From positions 1 to 17,555 of the forward strand of contig CAYFTR010000032.1 of the NCBI GenBank assembly GCA_964346185.1: DNA of 17,555 nt, in the 5' to 3' direction. The first letter of the stretch is position 1. Every line of letters starts with the position of its first letter. Made by a program: the position numbers and the translations under genes. The stretch is from JAAYJS01 sp964346185. Its GTDB lineage: Bacteria; Bacillota; Clostridia; Eubacteriales; Eubacteriaceae. The notes below the pieces were generated by a model. The model worked only from the letters and a program-made list of their open reading frames with translations. It searched no databases and was not told the origin of the DNA. Of this stretch, positions 6,663 to 13,774 are shown in pieces.

Positions 6663-7452
6663 TTTTATGCGACGTGCTTTGATTGTCGCCGCGGCACTGG
6701 GCATTGTTGTACCCTGTATCGGTGTGATAGTTGTGCTCAAACGCCTGTCTATGATGGGCGATGCCCTCGCACATACCTCCTTAGCCGGGGTTGCCGGCGG
6801 GTTGTTGGCCGGAATTAATCCGGTTTTAGGAGCCGGGGTTGCCTGTATCGGTGCCGCCTTTACCGTCGAGTGGGTTCGAAAAAAAATACCCCGCTACGCG
6901 GAGCTGTCCATTGCTATTGTGTTGTCCGCCGGGGTGGGCTTGGCAGGGGTACTTTCCGGTTTAATGCAAAACGCTACCGGTTTCAATGCTTTTTTATTCG
7001 GCAGTATTGTGGCCATCTCCGACGGAGAGCTGATTGCCGTGGTGTCTCTGGCCCTTTTGGTGCTTTTAACTTTTTTTACCCTATATCGGGAATTGTTTTA
7101 CATTGCCCTAGACGAACGTTCGGCAGCATTATCCGGTGTTCCTGTCCGGCGTGTTAATTTTATATTTACCCTGTTGACCGCCATCACCGTGGCCATTGCC
7201 GCCCGAACGGTTGGTGCTCTGATTGTCTCGTCGATGATGGTATTGCCCGTTGCATGCAGCTTGCAACTTGCCCGCAGTTATCGTCAAACCGTCGGTCTTT
7301 CCGTTGTTTTCGGTCTGAGTTTTACCTTGATCGGCTTGGTCATATCTTTTTATGCGGCTCTACGCCCCGGCGGCACAATTGTTTTGACCGGCGTTTGTTG
7401 TTTACTTTTAATTTTCGGTTTTAAAAAACTGGTACGTCGCCAAACAAGCTGA
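6634..7452 (+). CDS. znuB: Zinc ABC transporter permease ZnuB
   Basis: The 272-residue protein is almost entirely hydrophobic, with seven to eight predicted membrane helices, and belongs to the ABC-3 permease family for divalent metals. Recognisable features are the start FMRRALIVAAALGIVVPCIGVIVV region, RLSMMGDALAHTSLAGVAGG (the conserved S-x-x-GDALAH-x-x-LAG-x-A motif that docks on the ATPase), and ARTVGALIVSSMMVLPVA in the second half. It forms the membrane channel with two ZnuC subunits. GAGGAG at 6622-6627 is 6 bases before the ATG, inside the end of znuC. A second ATG at 6643 is possible. No clear terminator follows. Confidence 0.93.
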   Translation: MTLMSLFQYDFMRRALIVAAALGIVVPCIGVIVVLKRLSMMGDALAHTSLAGVAGGLLAGINPVLGAGVACIGAAFTVEWVRKKIPRYAELSIAIVLSAGVGLAGVLSGLMQNATGFNAFLFGSIVAISDGELIAVVSLALLVLLTFFTLYRELFYIALDERSAALSGVPVRRVNFIFTLLTAITVAIAARTVGALIVSSMMVLPVACSLQLARSYRQTVGLSVVFGLSFTLIGLVISFYAALRPGGTIVLTGVCCLLLIFGFKKLVRRQTS

Positions 7453-7511
7453 CGGAACAAACCCATCGCTGCGGTGTTGTCACTGTCAATTAACGCCGAC
7501 TTTACCGATTT

Positions 7512-7541
7512 TTGTTTTATCTTTCGACTTTTTTGTATAAA
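7512..7541 (+). promoter_or_regulatory. Possible promoter for the second CPBP gene
   Basis: TTGTTT at 7512-7517 and TATAAA at 7536-7541 lie 18 bases apart in the 151-base gap after znuB. The -35 is weak and the region is T-rich, so the call is tentative. Confidence 0.4.
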
Positions 7542-7603
7542 GTATATCAAAAACGATTACCTGTATTCGGGCATTACCGCTCAATATACCAAAAGGAGAT
7601 CCT

Positions 7604-8587
7604 ATGCAACTTATCAACAATGTTTCCATCAACGAAACCATTCAAACACTTAAAATCAAAAACATCCTCCTCGGTATTTTTTTAGCTATTGTGATTTATT
7701 TTCTTTCGTCTTTTTTGACATCGTTTATTTTCGGCATTGCCATTTCGCTGTATTTATTCAGATCGGGTTACTTTACCGACGAGATGATTGCCGAATTAAC
7801 GGGACCCGCAGCAGCAGAAACCGTCGAAGCCTTAATACAATCGGATACCGCCATGCTTTTAATGTTGTTTTTGACCCTCGTACCGACCCTTGCACTCTAT
7901 TTGTTTTCAAAGTATGCCCACGGTCGCAACGGCCTTTCTTTAGGATTGGTCTCAAAAACAAAAGGCAAAGATTATTTAATCGGTTTGGGGATTGGTTTCG
8001 GAAGTTTTGCTTTTGCCGTTCTCATTGCCGTTGTAACGGGCAGTATGCGTTTAGCACCGCAGACGGGTGCCTTTTCTTTCGGTTTTTTTATTTTGTTTTT
8101 TATCGGATTTATGTTTCAGGGCTTTTCGGAAGAGTTTTTAACACGTTCGATTTTAATGAACCTTATTGCCGCACGTTCAACCGTCATCAAAGCCGTTGTC
8201 ATCAACAGTTTGCTCTTTGCTTTGCTCCACTTTTTTAACAACAGCTTCAGCCTGTTGCCGGCAGTCAATTTATTTTTGGCGGGTTTGCTGTTTTCCTTGT
8301 TGTTTTACCTGACGGATAATATTTTTGTGCCGGCCGCTTGCCACACCATGTGGAATTTTGTTCAGGGTCATGTCTTCGGAATTTCCGTTTCGGGTATGCC
8401 GGTCAGCCAAACGTCTTTACTCCACGCCAACATGACGGGCAGCACTCTTATAAACGGTGGCAGCTTCGGTTTGGAAGGCGGCATTGCCACAACCCTTTCC
8501 CTGATTTTAATTAACACCGCCGTGGCTGTTTTAATCCATAAAAACTTAAAAACACAGGTTGACAAAGCGGCTGTTCGTAAATTTTAA
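7604..8587 (+). CDS. CPBP family intramembrane metalloprotease
   Basis: This 327-residue polytopic membrane protein carries the CPBP motifs: EExxxR as SEEFLTR (Glu176, Glu177, Arg181), FALLH (His209) and HTMWN (His247, Asn251). It has long hydrophobic helices at about 21-50, 83-101, 123-145 and 158-172 before the motif core, and a C-terminal helix near 300-312. It is not closely similar to the first CPBP protein at 173-1234; the two share only motifs. AAAGGAG at 7592-7598 precedes the ATG by 5 bases. It is followed by a strong terminator and is probably transcribed alone. Substrate and role are unknown; neighbours do not help. Confidence 0.88.
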   Translation: MQLINNVSINETIQTLKIKNILLGIFLAIVIYFLSSFLTSFIFGIAISLYLFRSGYFTDEMIAELTGPAAAETVEALIQSDTAMLLMLFLTLVPTLALYLFSKYAHGRNGLSLGLVSKTKGKDYLIGLGIGFGSFAFAVLIAVVTGSMRLAPQTGAFSFGFFILFFIGFMFQGFSEEFLTRSILMNLIAARSTVIKAVVINSLLFALLHFFNNSFSLLPAVNLFLAGLLFSLLFYLTDNIFVPAACHTMWNFVQGHVFGISVSGMPVSQTSLLHANMTGSTLINGGSFGLEGGIATTLSLILINTAVAVLIHKNLKTQVDKAAVRKF

Positions 8588-8638
8588 TGTTTATCATCAT
8601 TTTGTGTCGATAATCGTACCAACCGTTTTTATCAATAT

Positions 8639-8669
8639 AAAAAGGCTAACAATTTTGTTAGCCTTTTTT
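8639..8669. terminator. Bidirectional terminator between the CPBP gene and pepA
   Basis: AAGGCTAACAA and TTGTTAGCCTT form a long perfect stem flanked by A and T runs on the two sides, so it can stop transcription from both directions. It lies about 50 bases from the stop of each of the two converging genes. Confidence 0.88.
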
Positions 8670-8719
8670 ATATTCATTAAACGATGATACCTGCTCGAGT
8701 TGCCCGATCTTCAGCTTTT

Positions 8720-10135
8720 TTATTTTTTAACCAAGGCGACTAACGTTTTGACGCCGTGCCCCGTCGCACCGAAGGGATAAATGTCTCTGCTTTTATCTAA
8801 AAATGCCGTTCCCGCAATATCCAAATGTGCCCACGGGGTGTCCTTGGTGACAAATTCGCCGACAAAGTACCCGGCGGAAATAGCACCGCCCCAACGACCG
8901 CCGGAGTTTTTAATATCCGCCACCTGCGACTTGTTGAGTTCCTTGTAGGCGTTATCCATGGGAAAGGCCCACATTTTTTCGTCGACTTCTTTGGCCGCCG
9001 CCAACACTTTTTCTTTTAATGCCTCGTCGTTTGCAACAACGCCGGTATACAAATCGCCCAAAGCAACCACACAGGCACCAGTTAAAGTTGCCAAGTCCAC
9101 AACGGCTTCGGGTGTGTAGTTCTCGGTGACATAGGTTACGGCATCTGCCAAGGTTAAACGACCTTCGGCATCGGTGTTATCCACCTCGATAGTTTTACCC
9201 ATCAGTGATCCGATAATGTCGCCGGGTTTGTAGGAATCACCGGAAACCATATTTTCGCAGGCCGCTACCACCGCCACTACCGGACGATCGATACCGTGTC
9301 GGGCAATGGCTTGCATCGCTCCGATAACGGTTGCCGCACCGGCCATATCGCTTTGCATGGTTTTCATGGAATCCGACGGTTTGATGCTGTAACCGCCGGA
9401 GTCGTAGGTCATGCCTTTTCCGACTAATGCCAAGGGTGCGACACCCTCTTTTAAATTGTAAGTCATTACAATGAGTCTCGGCGGTTTTGCGGAGCCTCGT
9501 GCGACGGATAAGTAAGCCGCCATTCCGATGGCTTCAATTTGTTTTTCATCGTAAACGGTCACTTTGACGCCGTAGGGCTCCAGCGCTTCCTTTGCCGCTT
9601 GTGCCAAAGTTGCCGGGTAGATGACTCTGGCCGGTTCGTTGACAAGGTTTCTGGTCAGGGCAACGGCTTGCATATCGATTTGCACGGCATCGGTCAAGGC
9701 GTCCCAATGTGCCACCTCGTTCTGAAGCTGAAATGAAATTTCTTTCAGTGTGCGGGGTTCTTTGTCACTGAGGTATTGATCAAAGCGATACATGGACAGG
9801 TAAAGCCCCTCCATAAACGCTCTTAATGCTTTTTGTTCGGGCAGATCGCTATAGGTATTAAATTTAACATTGGCCTGTTGCAACTTTGCATCGTTTAAAG
9901 CTTTGCCGGCATAGTAGCCGACCTGTTGCAGGGATTCGGCCGTGTCTTCGTTTTTAGGCCCGGCACCGATAAAAAAGATATCCTCTTTTTCCGTTAAATA
10001 GCGGTGTGTCTCGCCGATTTTGCCTTTAAACACACCGCTGTCCATAATACGTCTAAGGGGTTTAAAGCCACAGAGACTTGCTTCGTGTACCAGGTATACC
10101 GGGGTCGTGTCGGTTTTTTTCTGTACAAACTTCAT
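8720..10135 (-). CDS. pepA: Leucyl aminopeptidase (M17 family)
   Basis: This cytoplasmic enzyme removes N-terminal residues from peptides using two metal ions. The 471-residue product has a variable N-terminal domain and the M17 catalytic domain from about 150. All catalytic and metal residues are visible and sit at a constant offset of 30 from E. coli PepA: Lys240, Asp245 and Lys252 (VGKGMTYDSGGYSIKP), Asp263 (QSDM), and Asp322, Glu324 and Arg326 (NTDAEGRL). Length is slightly below the usual 480-500 because the N-terminal domain is short. CTCCTTT at 10141-10147 (AAAGGAG on the coding strand) is 5 bases from the ATG. It is probably monocistronic. Confidence 0.95.
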   Translation of the reverse strand: MKFVQKKTDTTPVYLVHEASLCGFKPLRRIMDSGVFKGKIGETHRYLTEKEDIFFIGAGPKNEDTAESLQQVGYYAGKALNDAKLQQANVKFNTYSDLPEQKALRAFMEGLYLSMYRFDQYLSDKEPRTLKEISFQLQNEVAHWDALTDAVQIDMQAVALTRNLVNEPARVIYPATLAQAAKEALEPYGVKVTVYDEKQIEAIGMAAYLSVARGSAKPPRLIVMTYNLKEGVAPLALVGKGMTYDSGGYSIKPSDSMKTMQSDMAGAATVIGAMQAIARHGIDRPVVAVVAACENMVSGDSYKPGDIIGSLMGKTIEVDNTDAEGRLTLADAVTYVTENYTPEAVVDLATLTGACVVALGDLYTGVVANDEALKEKVLAAAKEVDEKMWAFPMDNAYKELNKSQVADIKNSGGRWGGAISAGYFVGEFVTKDTPWAHLDIAGTAFLDKSRDIYPFGATGHGVKTLVALVKK

Positions 10136-10182
10136 TTTTTCTCCTTTATGCTTAAATATTTAAAATGTTAATGTATTTTATT

Positions 10183-10191
10183 ATTGTACCA
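10183..10191 (-). promoter_or_regulatory. Extended -10 promoter of pepA
   Basis: On the reverse strand TGGTACAAT (TG-N-TACAAT) covers 10191-10183. There is no convincing -35. The leader would be about 40 bases. Tentative. Confidence 0.45.
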
Positions 10192-10309
10192 GATTTCTTT
10201 AAAGAGATCTTTTAAAAACATCTTTGTTCATTTGTTCATTTAAGGGGAACACTCCGACAAAGCCCGACGGACTCTTTGTGTCGCTTTAAGGGAAAAGAGA
10301 CGTTGCCCG

Positions 10310-10318
10310 TGGTATGAT
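10310..10318 (+). promoter_or_regulatory. Extended -10 promoter of the HU-like/NifX-like pair
   Basis: TGGTATGAT at 10310-10318 is TG-N-TATGAT; no good -35 is seen 17 bases upstream. TATGATA at 10313-10319 and TATCATA at 10332-10338 form a perfect 7-bp inverted repeat with a 12-base spacer covering the -10 and the likely start site, a position suited to a repressor. Confidence 0.45.
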
Positions 10319-10369
10319 ATGAGAACGATTGTATCATAGCAAAATAAATCTCTGTAAGGAGGGAACAGG

Positions 10370-10663
10370 ATGAATAAACGGCGATTAATTAAAGAAATTT
10401 CTAAAAAAACAGGCTTAAGTAAGCGTCAATGTCGGGCTGTGTACGACGCCATCGAAAACGCCGCCGAAGAAACTGTCGATACCATTGACGATATTAAAAA
10501 TCGAGCAACGGATTTTACCTACGATATGGTTGACGATATTAAAACTTTTGCCGACCGGGGCAGAAAGGATTTATCCCTCGTTGCCGCCGGTATCGCTGGC
10601 GGTGTGGCGATCGGCTTACTGCTGACCATCGGCATCTATGCCGTTAAAAGAACCGGACGGTGA
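10370..10663 (+). CDS. Small tail-anchored protein with an HU-like N-terminal segment
   Basis: The 97-residue product starts MNKRRLIKEISKKTGLSK, which resembles the first helix-turn-helix of HU/IHF proteins (MNK-x-x-LI-x-x-I-x-x-KTGLSK). The rest of HU, including the DNA-binding beta arms, is absent. Instead, residues 33-66 form acidic amphipathic helices (TVDTIDDIKN, DMVDDIKTF), followed by one membrane helix at about 68-92 and a short basic end (KRTGR). The overall shape is like YtxH-type small membrane proteins. AAGGAGG at 10356-10362 is 7 bases before the ATG. The next gene starts 4 bases after the stop codon, so the two are coupled. The HU resemblance is over only about 30 residues and DNA binding is unproven. 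Confidence 0.75.
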   Translation: MNKRRLIKEISKKTGLSKRQCRAVYDAIENAAEETVDTIDDIKNRATDFTYDMVDDIKTFADRGRKDLSLVAAGIAGGVAIGLLLTIGIYAVKRTGR

Positions 10664-10667
10664 TACC

Positions 10668-10994
10668 ATGAAAATTGCCGTCGCCTGTCAGGACGGAAAA
10701 CAGGTTTCCAAAAATTTATATACAGCAGACACGTACAGACTCTATAAGATAGAAAACGGTTACCCCGTTTACCAGGGAGAGGTACGCACCCGCTCCGCCG
10801 ATTACGAAGCCCTGGGGCGTTTGTTGAGCGGCCTGGGTGTGGAAACCTTGCTCTGTGGCGGTATCAGTAAAACAGCCGCCATCTTATTGGCGGAATCGGT
10901 TATTATGGTTTATCCCGGTGTTCAAGGTGATGCGGAAACGCAAATCCAAGCTTTTTTAGACGGCGAATTGGCCTATCACCCCAGAAACGACTAA
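10668..10994 (+). CDS. NifX/NifB-type (dinitrogenase Fe-Mo cofactor biosynthesis) domain protein
   Basis: The 108-residue protein is a single NifX-like domain: it opens MKIAVACQDGKQVSKNL and later has the typical VETLLCGGISKTAAILL and VYPGVQGDAETQIQAFLDGEL blocks. In nitrogen fixers this fold binds Fe-Mo cofactor precursors; in many non-fixing anaerobes stand-alone copies of unknown role occur, and no nif genes are nearby here. The ATG at 10668 is used because it lies 4 bases after the previous stop with GGACGG just upstream; an in-frame ATG at 10638 would be inside the previous gene without a ribosome binding site. Cys8 and Cys63 could bind a metal or cluster. Confidence 0.8.
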   Translation: MKIAVACQDGKQVSKNLYTADTYRLYKIENGYPVYQGEVRTRSADYEALGRLLSGLGVETLLCGGISKTAAILLAESVIMVYPGVQGDAETQIQAFLDGELAYHPRND

Positions 10995-10998
10995 ATTT

Positions 10999-11035
10999 AA
11001 AACGCCAATCTCATTTTGATGAGTCGGCGTTTTTT
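10999..11035. terminator. Terminator after the NifX-like gene, probably bidirectional
   Basis: AACGCC (11001-11006) pairs with GGCGTT (11026-11031), with an inner CTCAT/ATGAG stem (11010-11014, 11019-11023) and a six-T run at 11030-11035. The A run before it gives a weaker T tract for the reverse gene ending at 11078. Confidence 0.85.
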
Positions 11036-11077
11036 AATGTAACCGGTCAGCTTACAACACCGCCGTTTACTTTTTTA

Positions 11078-11971
11078 TTATTGAATTCTGTTTCTCAAGA
11101 TACCTATTTTTTCTATCTCCGATTCGATCACGTCGCCACGTTTTAAGAAAAGGGGCGGGTCCTGTGCCGCACCGACACCGGCCGGCGTACCGGTTAAGAT
11201 AATATCTCCGGGGTACAAAGTCATACCTTGGGAAAGGTCATTGATAATAGTCGGAATATCAAAAATCATATGATCCGTGTAGGAAGATTGCATGGTCACA
11301 CCGTTCACCCGACAACCCAACTTTAAGCTGAAAGGCAGGGGTAAGGCACTTTTATGTAGAATTCCGGGGCCTAATGGGCAAAAAGTATCCAACGATTTTC
11401 CCTTATACCATTGGCTATGTTTGCGTTGTAAATCTCGAGCGGTAATATCGTTGGCGACGGTATAGCCGAAAATATAATCCTCCGCTTTACGTTTGGAAAT
11501 ATTTTCTCCTTTTTTACCGATAATCACCGCCAGCTCGACTTCGTAGTCCAATTGTTTGGTCGCATCGATGTGAGACAAAATCACCGAATCCGGGCCTGTT
11601 ACCGATGAAGATAATTTTGAAAAATAAATCGGATTTTCCGGCACATCGGTAAGGGTCGATATGTTTTTAATTTCTTTGGCATGTTCAGGATAGTTTTTTC
11701 CGAGACAAAAAATGTTTCTTTGCGGTTTTGGAATCGGCGCCAGAAAATGAAGCATTTCTTTTTTTATACCCATATTCGAGTTTTCCTGTAGTACTTCCGC
11801 TATGGCGGCAATGGGTGCTTCGTTTTCCATTTGAATAAATTCCACCATAGTCTCGGGTAATTTTCTGCCCAACATCATTCCGATGGTCGATAAAGGAATA
11901 ACCTTTTGCCTGTCTTCACTGAGAACCCCGGCTTCTGAAAATGAGGCGTATTGATAGGTCACAAAATACAT
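11078..11971 (-). CDS. Fumarylacetoacetate hydrolase (FAH) family protein
   Basis: The 297-residue protein has the FAH fold used by hydrolases, decarboxylases and hydratases acting on acylpyruvates and 2-oxo acids. Metal-binding residues are Glu144 and Glu146 (LDYEVELAVIIGKKG) and Asp175 (VANDITARDLQ). Other conserved blocks are NYPEHAKE with His97, KGKSLDTFCPLGP (190-202) and the glycine-rich ILTGTPAGVG near 258-267. The first 75 residues form the shorter N-terminal domain usual for this group. Activity on a specific substrate cannot be told apart from sequence; YisK/FAHD1-like oxaloacetate decarboxylase is one option. ACTCCTT at 11977-11983 is the complement of the ribosome binding site, 5 bases from the ATG. 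It is monocistronic and convergent with the NifX-like gene. Confidence 0.9.
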   Translation of the reverse strand: MYFVTYQYASFSEAGVLSEDRQKVIPLSTIGMMLGRKLPETMVEFIQMENEAPIAAIAEVLQENSNMGIKKEMLHFLAPIPKPQRNIFCLGKNYPEHAKEIKNISTLTDVPENPIYFSKLSSSVTGPDSVILSHIDATKQLDYEVELAVIIGKKGENISKRKAEDYIFGYTVANDITARDLQRKHSQWYKGKSLDTFCPLGPGILHKSALPLPFSLKLGCRVNGVTMQSSYTDHMIFDIPTIINDLSQGMTLYPGDIILTGTPAGVGAAQDPPLFLKRGDVIESEIEKIGILRNRIQ

Positions 11972-11993
11972 GGTTGACTCCTTGCTTTTTTCT

Positions 11994-12023
11994 TTTATAG
12001 TATCATATTTTAATCCTTTTCAA
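11994..12023 (-). promoter_or_regulatory. Promoter of the FAH family gene
   Basis: On the reverse strand TTGAAA (12023-12018) and TATAAA (11999-11994) are separated by 18 bases. Transcription would start close to 11987, only a short leader before the ATG at 11971. Confidence 0.6.
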
Positions 12024-12049
12024 CAGACGAACATTTAGCCTTAAGAGAA

Positions 12050-12290
12050 CGGGAGCTGTCGGGACACCTCTCTGCGTTATAGCAAAAAAATGATTGCCCT
12101 ATCCGCTGCGTAACGCTCGTTTACGAACATACCCTCTCAAACGCTCAATAAAAAAGACATTTTTTGTGTAAACACAAAGTGTACTGCCGTGCTTTAAATT
12201 TTTCACAGAAAAATTTGTGGGTAATTTCCTCATTCCTCCGCTACCGCTTCACTCATTTACGGACTCGCCCTATAAACATGTCTGCACTCA
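12050..12290. repeat. Gene-free block with imperfect direct repeats and inverted repeats
   Basis: No open frame of note lies here. Two copies of a related 20-base word occur at 12116-12135 and 12252-12271 (CTCxTTTACGxAC followed by CCCT, 15 of 20 bases identical), each preceded by CCGCT. Between them are two inverted repeats: TTTGTGT/ACACAAA (12163-12169, 12172-12178) and AAATTTTTC/GAAAAATTT (12196-12204, 12208-12216). This looks like a decayed or interspersed non-coding repeat, but only a genome-wide search could tell. It ends just before the pyr promoter. Confidence 0.4.
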
Positions 12291-12292
12291 CC

Positions 12293-12321
12293 TTGACATT
12301 TAAAAAGGGTTCAAGTATGAT
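12293..12321 (+). promoter_or_regulatory. Strong promoter of the pyr operon
   Basis: A perfect TTGACA at 12293-12298 and TATGAT at 12316-12321 are 17 bases apart. Transcription would begin near 12328, leaving a leader of about 90 bases before pyrB. Confidence 0.85.
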
Positions 12322-12322
12322 T

Positions 12323-12351
12323 TAGAAAATAGAGCGGAGTTTTATTTTCTA
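12323..12351 (+). promoter_or_regulatory. Inverted repeat at the start of the pyr leader
   Basis: TAGAAAATA (12323-12331) and TATTTTCTA (12343-12351) form a perfect 9-bp inverted repeat around GAGCGGAGTTT. It spans the predicted start site, so it may be an operator in DNA rather than an RNA hairpin. I see no PyrR-type terminator/antiterminator pair in the leader. Role unknown. Confidence 0.4.
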
Positions 12352-12417
12352 CTTAAAAAATCCCTCTTTATTACTTTAAAAACCCTTACTTCAAACATTT
12401 AAACAAGGAGGTGTGGT

Positions 12418-13338
12418 ATGTTAAAAGGTAGACATCTAATTGAACCTGGCGATTTTTCCATTCAAGAACTCGATGAAATTTTTAGACTGGCTGATACTAT
12501 CATTGCAAATCAAGACCGTTTTATTGATATTTGCAAAGGAAAGTTGTTAGCCAGTCTTTTTTACGAGCCGTCCACCAGAACGCGCTTTTCTTTTGAATCG
12601 GCGATGCTCCGCTTAGGCGGTCAAGTCATCGGCTTTGATAATCCGAGCAACTCTTCCGTTGCCAAAGGCGAAACCATCAGCGATACGATTCGCACGGTGG
12701 CCTGTTATGCCGATATTGCAGTAATCCGCCACCCGCGGGAGGGTACCGCCAAACTGGTTTCTCAATTTGCCGACGGTATGCCAGTCATCAATGCAGGAGA
12801 CGGCGGCCACGAACACCCGACCCAAACCCTCACCGACCTGCTGACCATTCATTACGAAAAGAAACGACTGAGCGATTTAAAAATCGGTGTTTGCGGCGAC
12901 CTTCTCTTCGGTCGAACCATTCACTCCCTCGTTAAAACCATCAACCGTTATCCGAATAACCGTTTTGTCTTTATCAGCCCTCGTGAATTACGCATGCCGG
13001 AGCATTTCTTAAACCTGCTGCCCGAGAACGCCTATGTGCAAACCGACGATTTAACAGACGCTATCGGCGATTTGGATATTTTGTATATGTCCAGAGTACA
13101 AAGAGAGCGTTTTGTTAACGAAGCGGAGTATATGCGTTTAAAAGATTACTTTATTCTAACCAAGAAAAAGCTGTCCCTCGCCAAAGAGGATATGATTGTT
13201 ATGCACCCCTTGCCGCGGGTCAACGAAATTGCTCGAGAGGTCGACGCGGACCCGAGGGCGGTTTACTTTAAACAGGCACGTTACGGCATGTTTGTACGCA
13301 TGGCATTAATTGCAAAATTGTTGGGAGTCGTCTCATGA
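12418..13338 (+). CDS. pyrB: Aspartate carbamoyltransferase catalytic subunit PyrB
   Basis: This catalyses carbamoyl phosphate + aspartate to carbamoyl aspartate, the first committed step of pyrimidine synthesis. The 306-residue length is standard. The carbamoyl phosphate loop STRTR is at 52-56, the SVAKGE loop with Lys83 at 80-85, HPTQ at 133-136 and HPLPRV at 263-268, all intact. A strong AAGGAGGTG at 12405-12413 precedes the ATG. The next gene, pyrI, overlaps by 4 bases (ATGA), as expected for a catalytic-regulatory pair that must be made in fixed ratio; PyrB should therefore assemble into the allosteric holoenzyme. Confidence 0.97.
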   Translation: MLKGRHLIEPGDFSIQELDEIFRLADTIIANQDRFIDICKGKLLASLFYEPSTRTRFSFESAMLRLGGQVIGFDNPSNSSVAKGETISDTIRTVACYADIAVIRHPREGTAKLVSQFADGMPVINAGDGGHEHPTQTLTDLLTIHYEKKRLSDLKIGVCGDLLFGRTIHSLVKTINRYPNNRFVFISPRELRMPEHFLNLLPENAYVQTDDLTDAIGDLDILYMSRVQRERFVNEAEYMRLKDYFILTKKKLSLAKEDMIVMHPLPRVNEIAREVDADPRAVYFKQARYGMFVRMALIAKLLGVVS

Positions 13339-13766
13339 TTAATGTATCCAAATTAAAAGAAGGTATTGTCATCGACCATATCGATGAAGGTCGCGGCTAT
13401 TATATTTATAAAGAATTAAAACTCAACCAAATCAAAGACCCGGTGGTGTTAATGCAAAATATCCCCTCCAGAAAAATGGGCAAGAAAGACTTAATAAAAA
13501 TCGAAACCGATCTGGATTTGGATTTAAACGCCTTGGGGCTCATTAATCCCAACGCCACTATTAATATAGTAAAAAACGGTGAATTGATTCGCAAATTTAA
13601 ATTAACCCTTCCCGAAAAGGTCAGCGGTTTGCTGGTTTGCAAAAACCCCCGTTGCATTACCCGATCGGAATACGTCCCCTCCATCGATTTTTATTTGGTC
13701 AACGAGGCCAATAAAACCTACCGCTGCGAATATTGCGATACCTACACCACCTACCTGGAAAAATAG
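13335..13766 (+). CDS. pyrI: Aspartate carbamoyltransferase regulatory subunit PyrI
   Basis: This is the regulatory chain that binds nucleotides and makes PyrB allosteric. The 143 residues show the N-terminal effector domain (GIVIDHI, RKMGKKDLIKIE) and the C-terminal zinc domain with Cys102, Cys107, Cys131 and Cys134 (CxxxxC and CxxC), matching the pattern in E. coli PyrI. Its presence separates this organism from Bacillus, where aspartate carbamoyltransferase lacks PyrI. The stop TAG is directly followed by the pyrC ribosome binding site. Confidence 0.96.
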   Translation: MINVSKLKEGIVIDHIDEGRGYYIYKELKLNQIKDPVVLMQNIPSRKMGKKDLIKIETDLDLDLNALGLINPNATINIVKNGELIRKFKLTLPEKVSGLLVCKNPRCITRSEYVPSIDFYLVNEANKTYRCEYCDTYTTYLEK

Positions 13767-13774
13767 GAGGCTTT

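Noticed and set aside
12323..12417. PyrR-type attenuator or riboswitch in the pyr leader
   Set aside because: No terminator with U run and no recognisable PyrR-binding sequence is present in the leader.
13733..13774. Upstream extension of PyrC into pyrI
   Set aside because: The extra 14 residues are pyrI read in another frame, and AGGAGG precedes ATG 13775.
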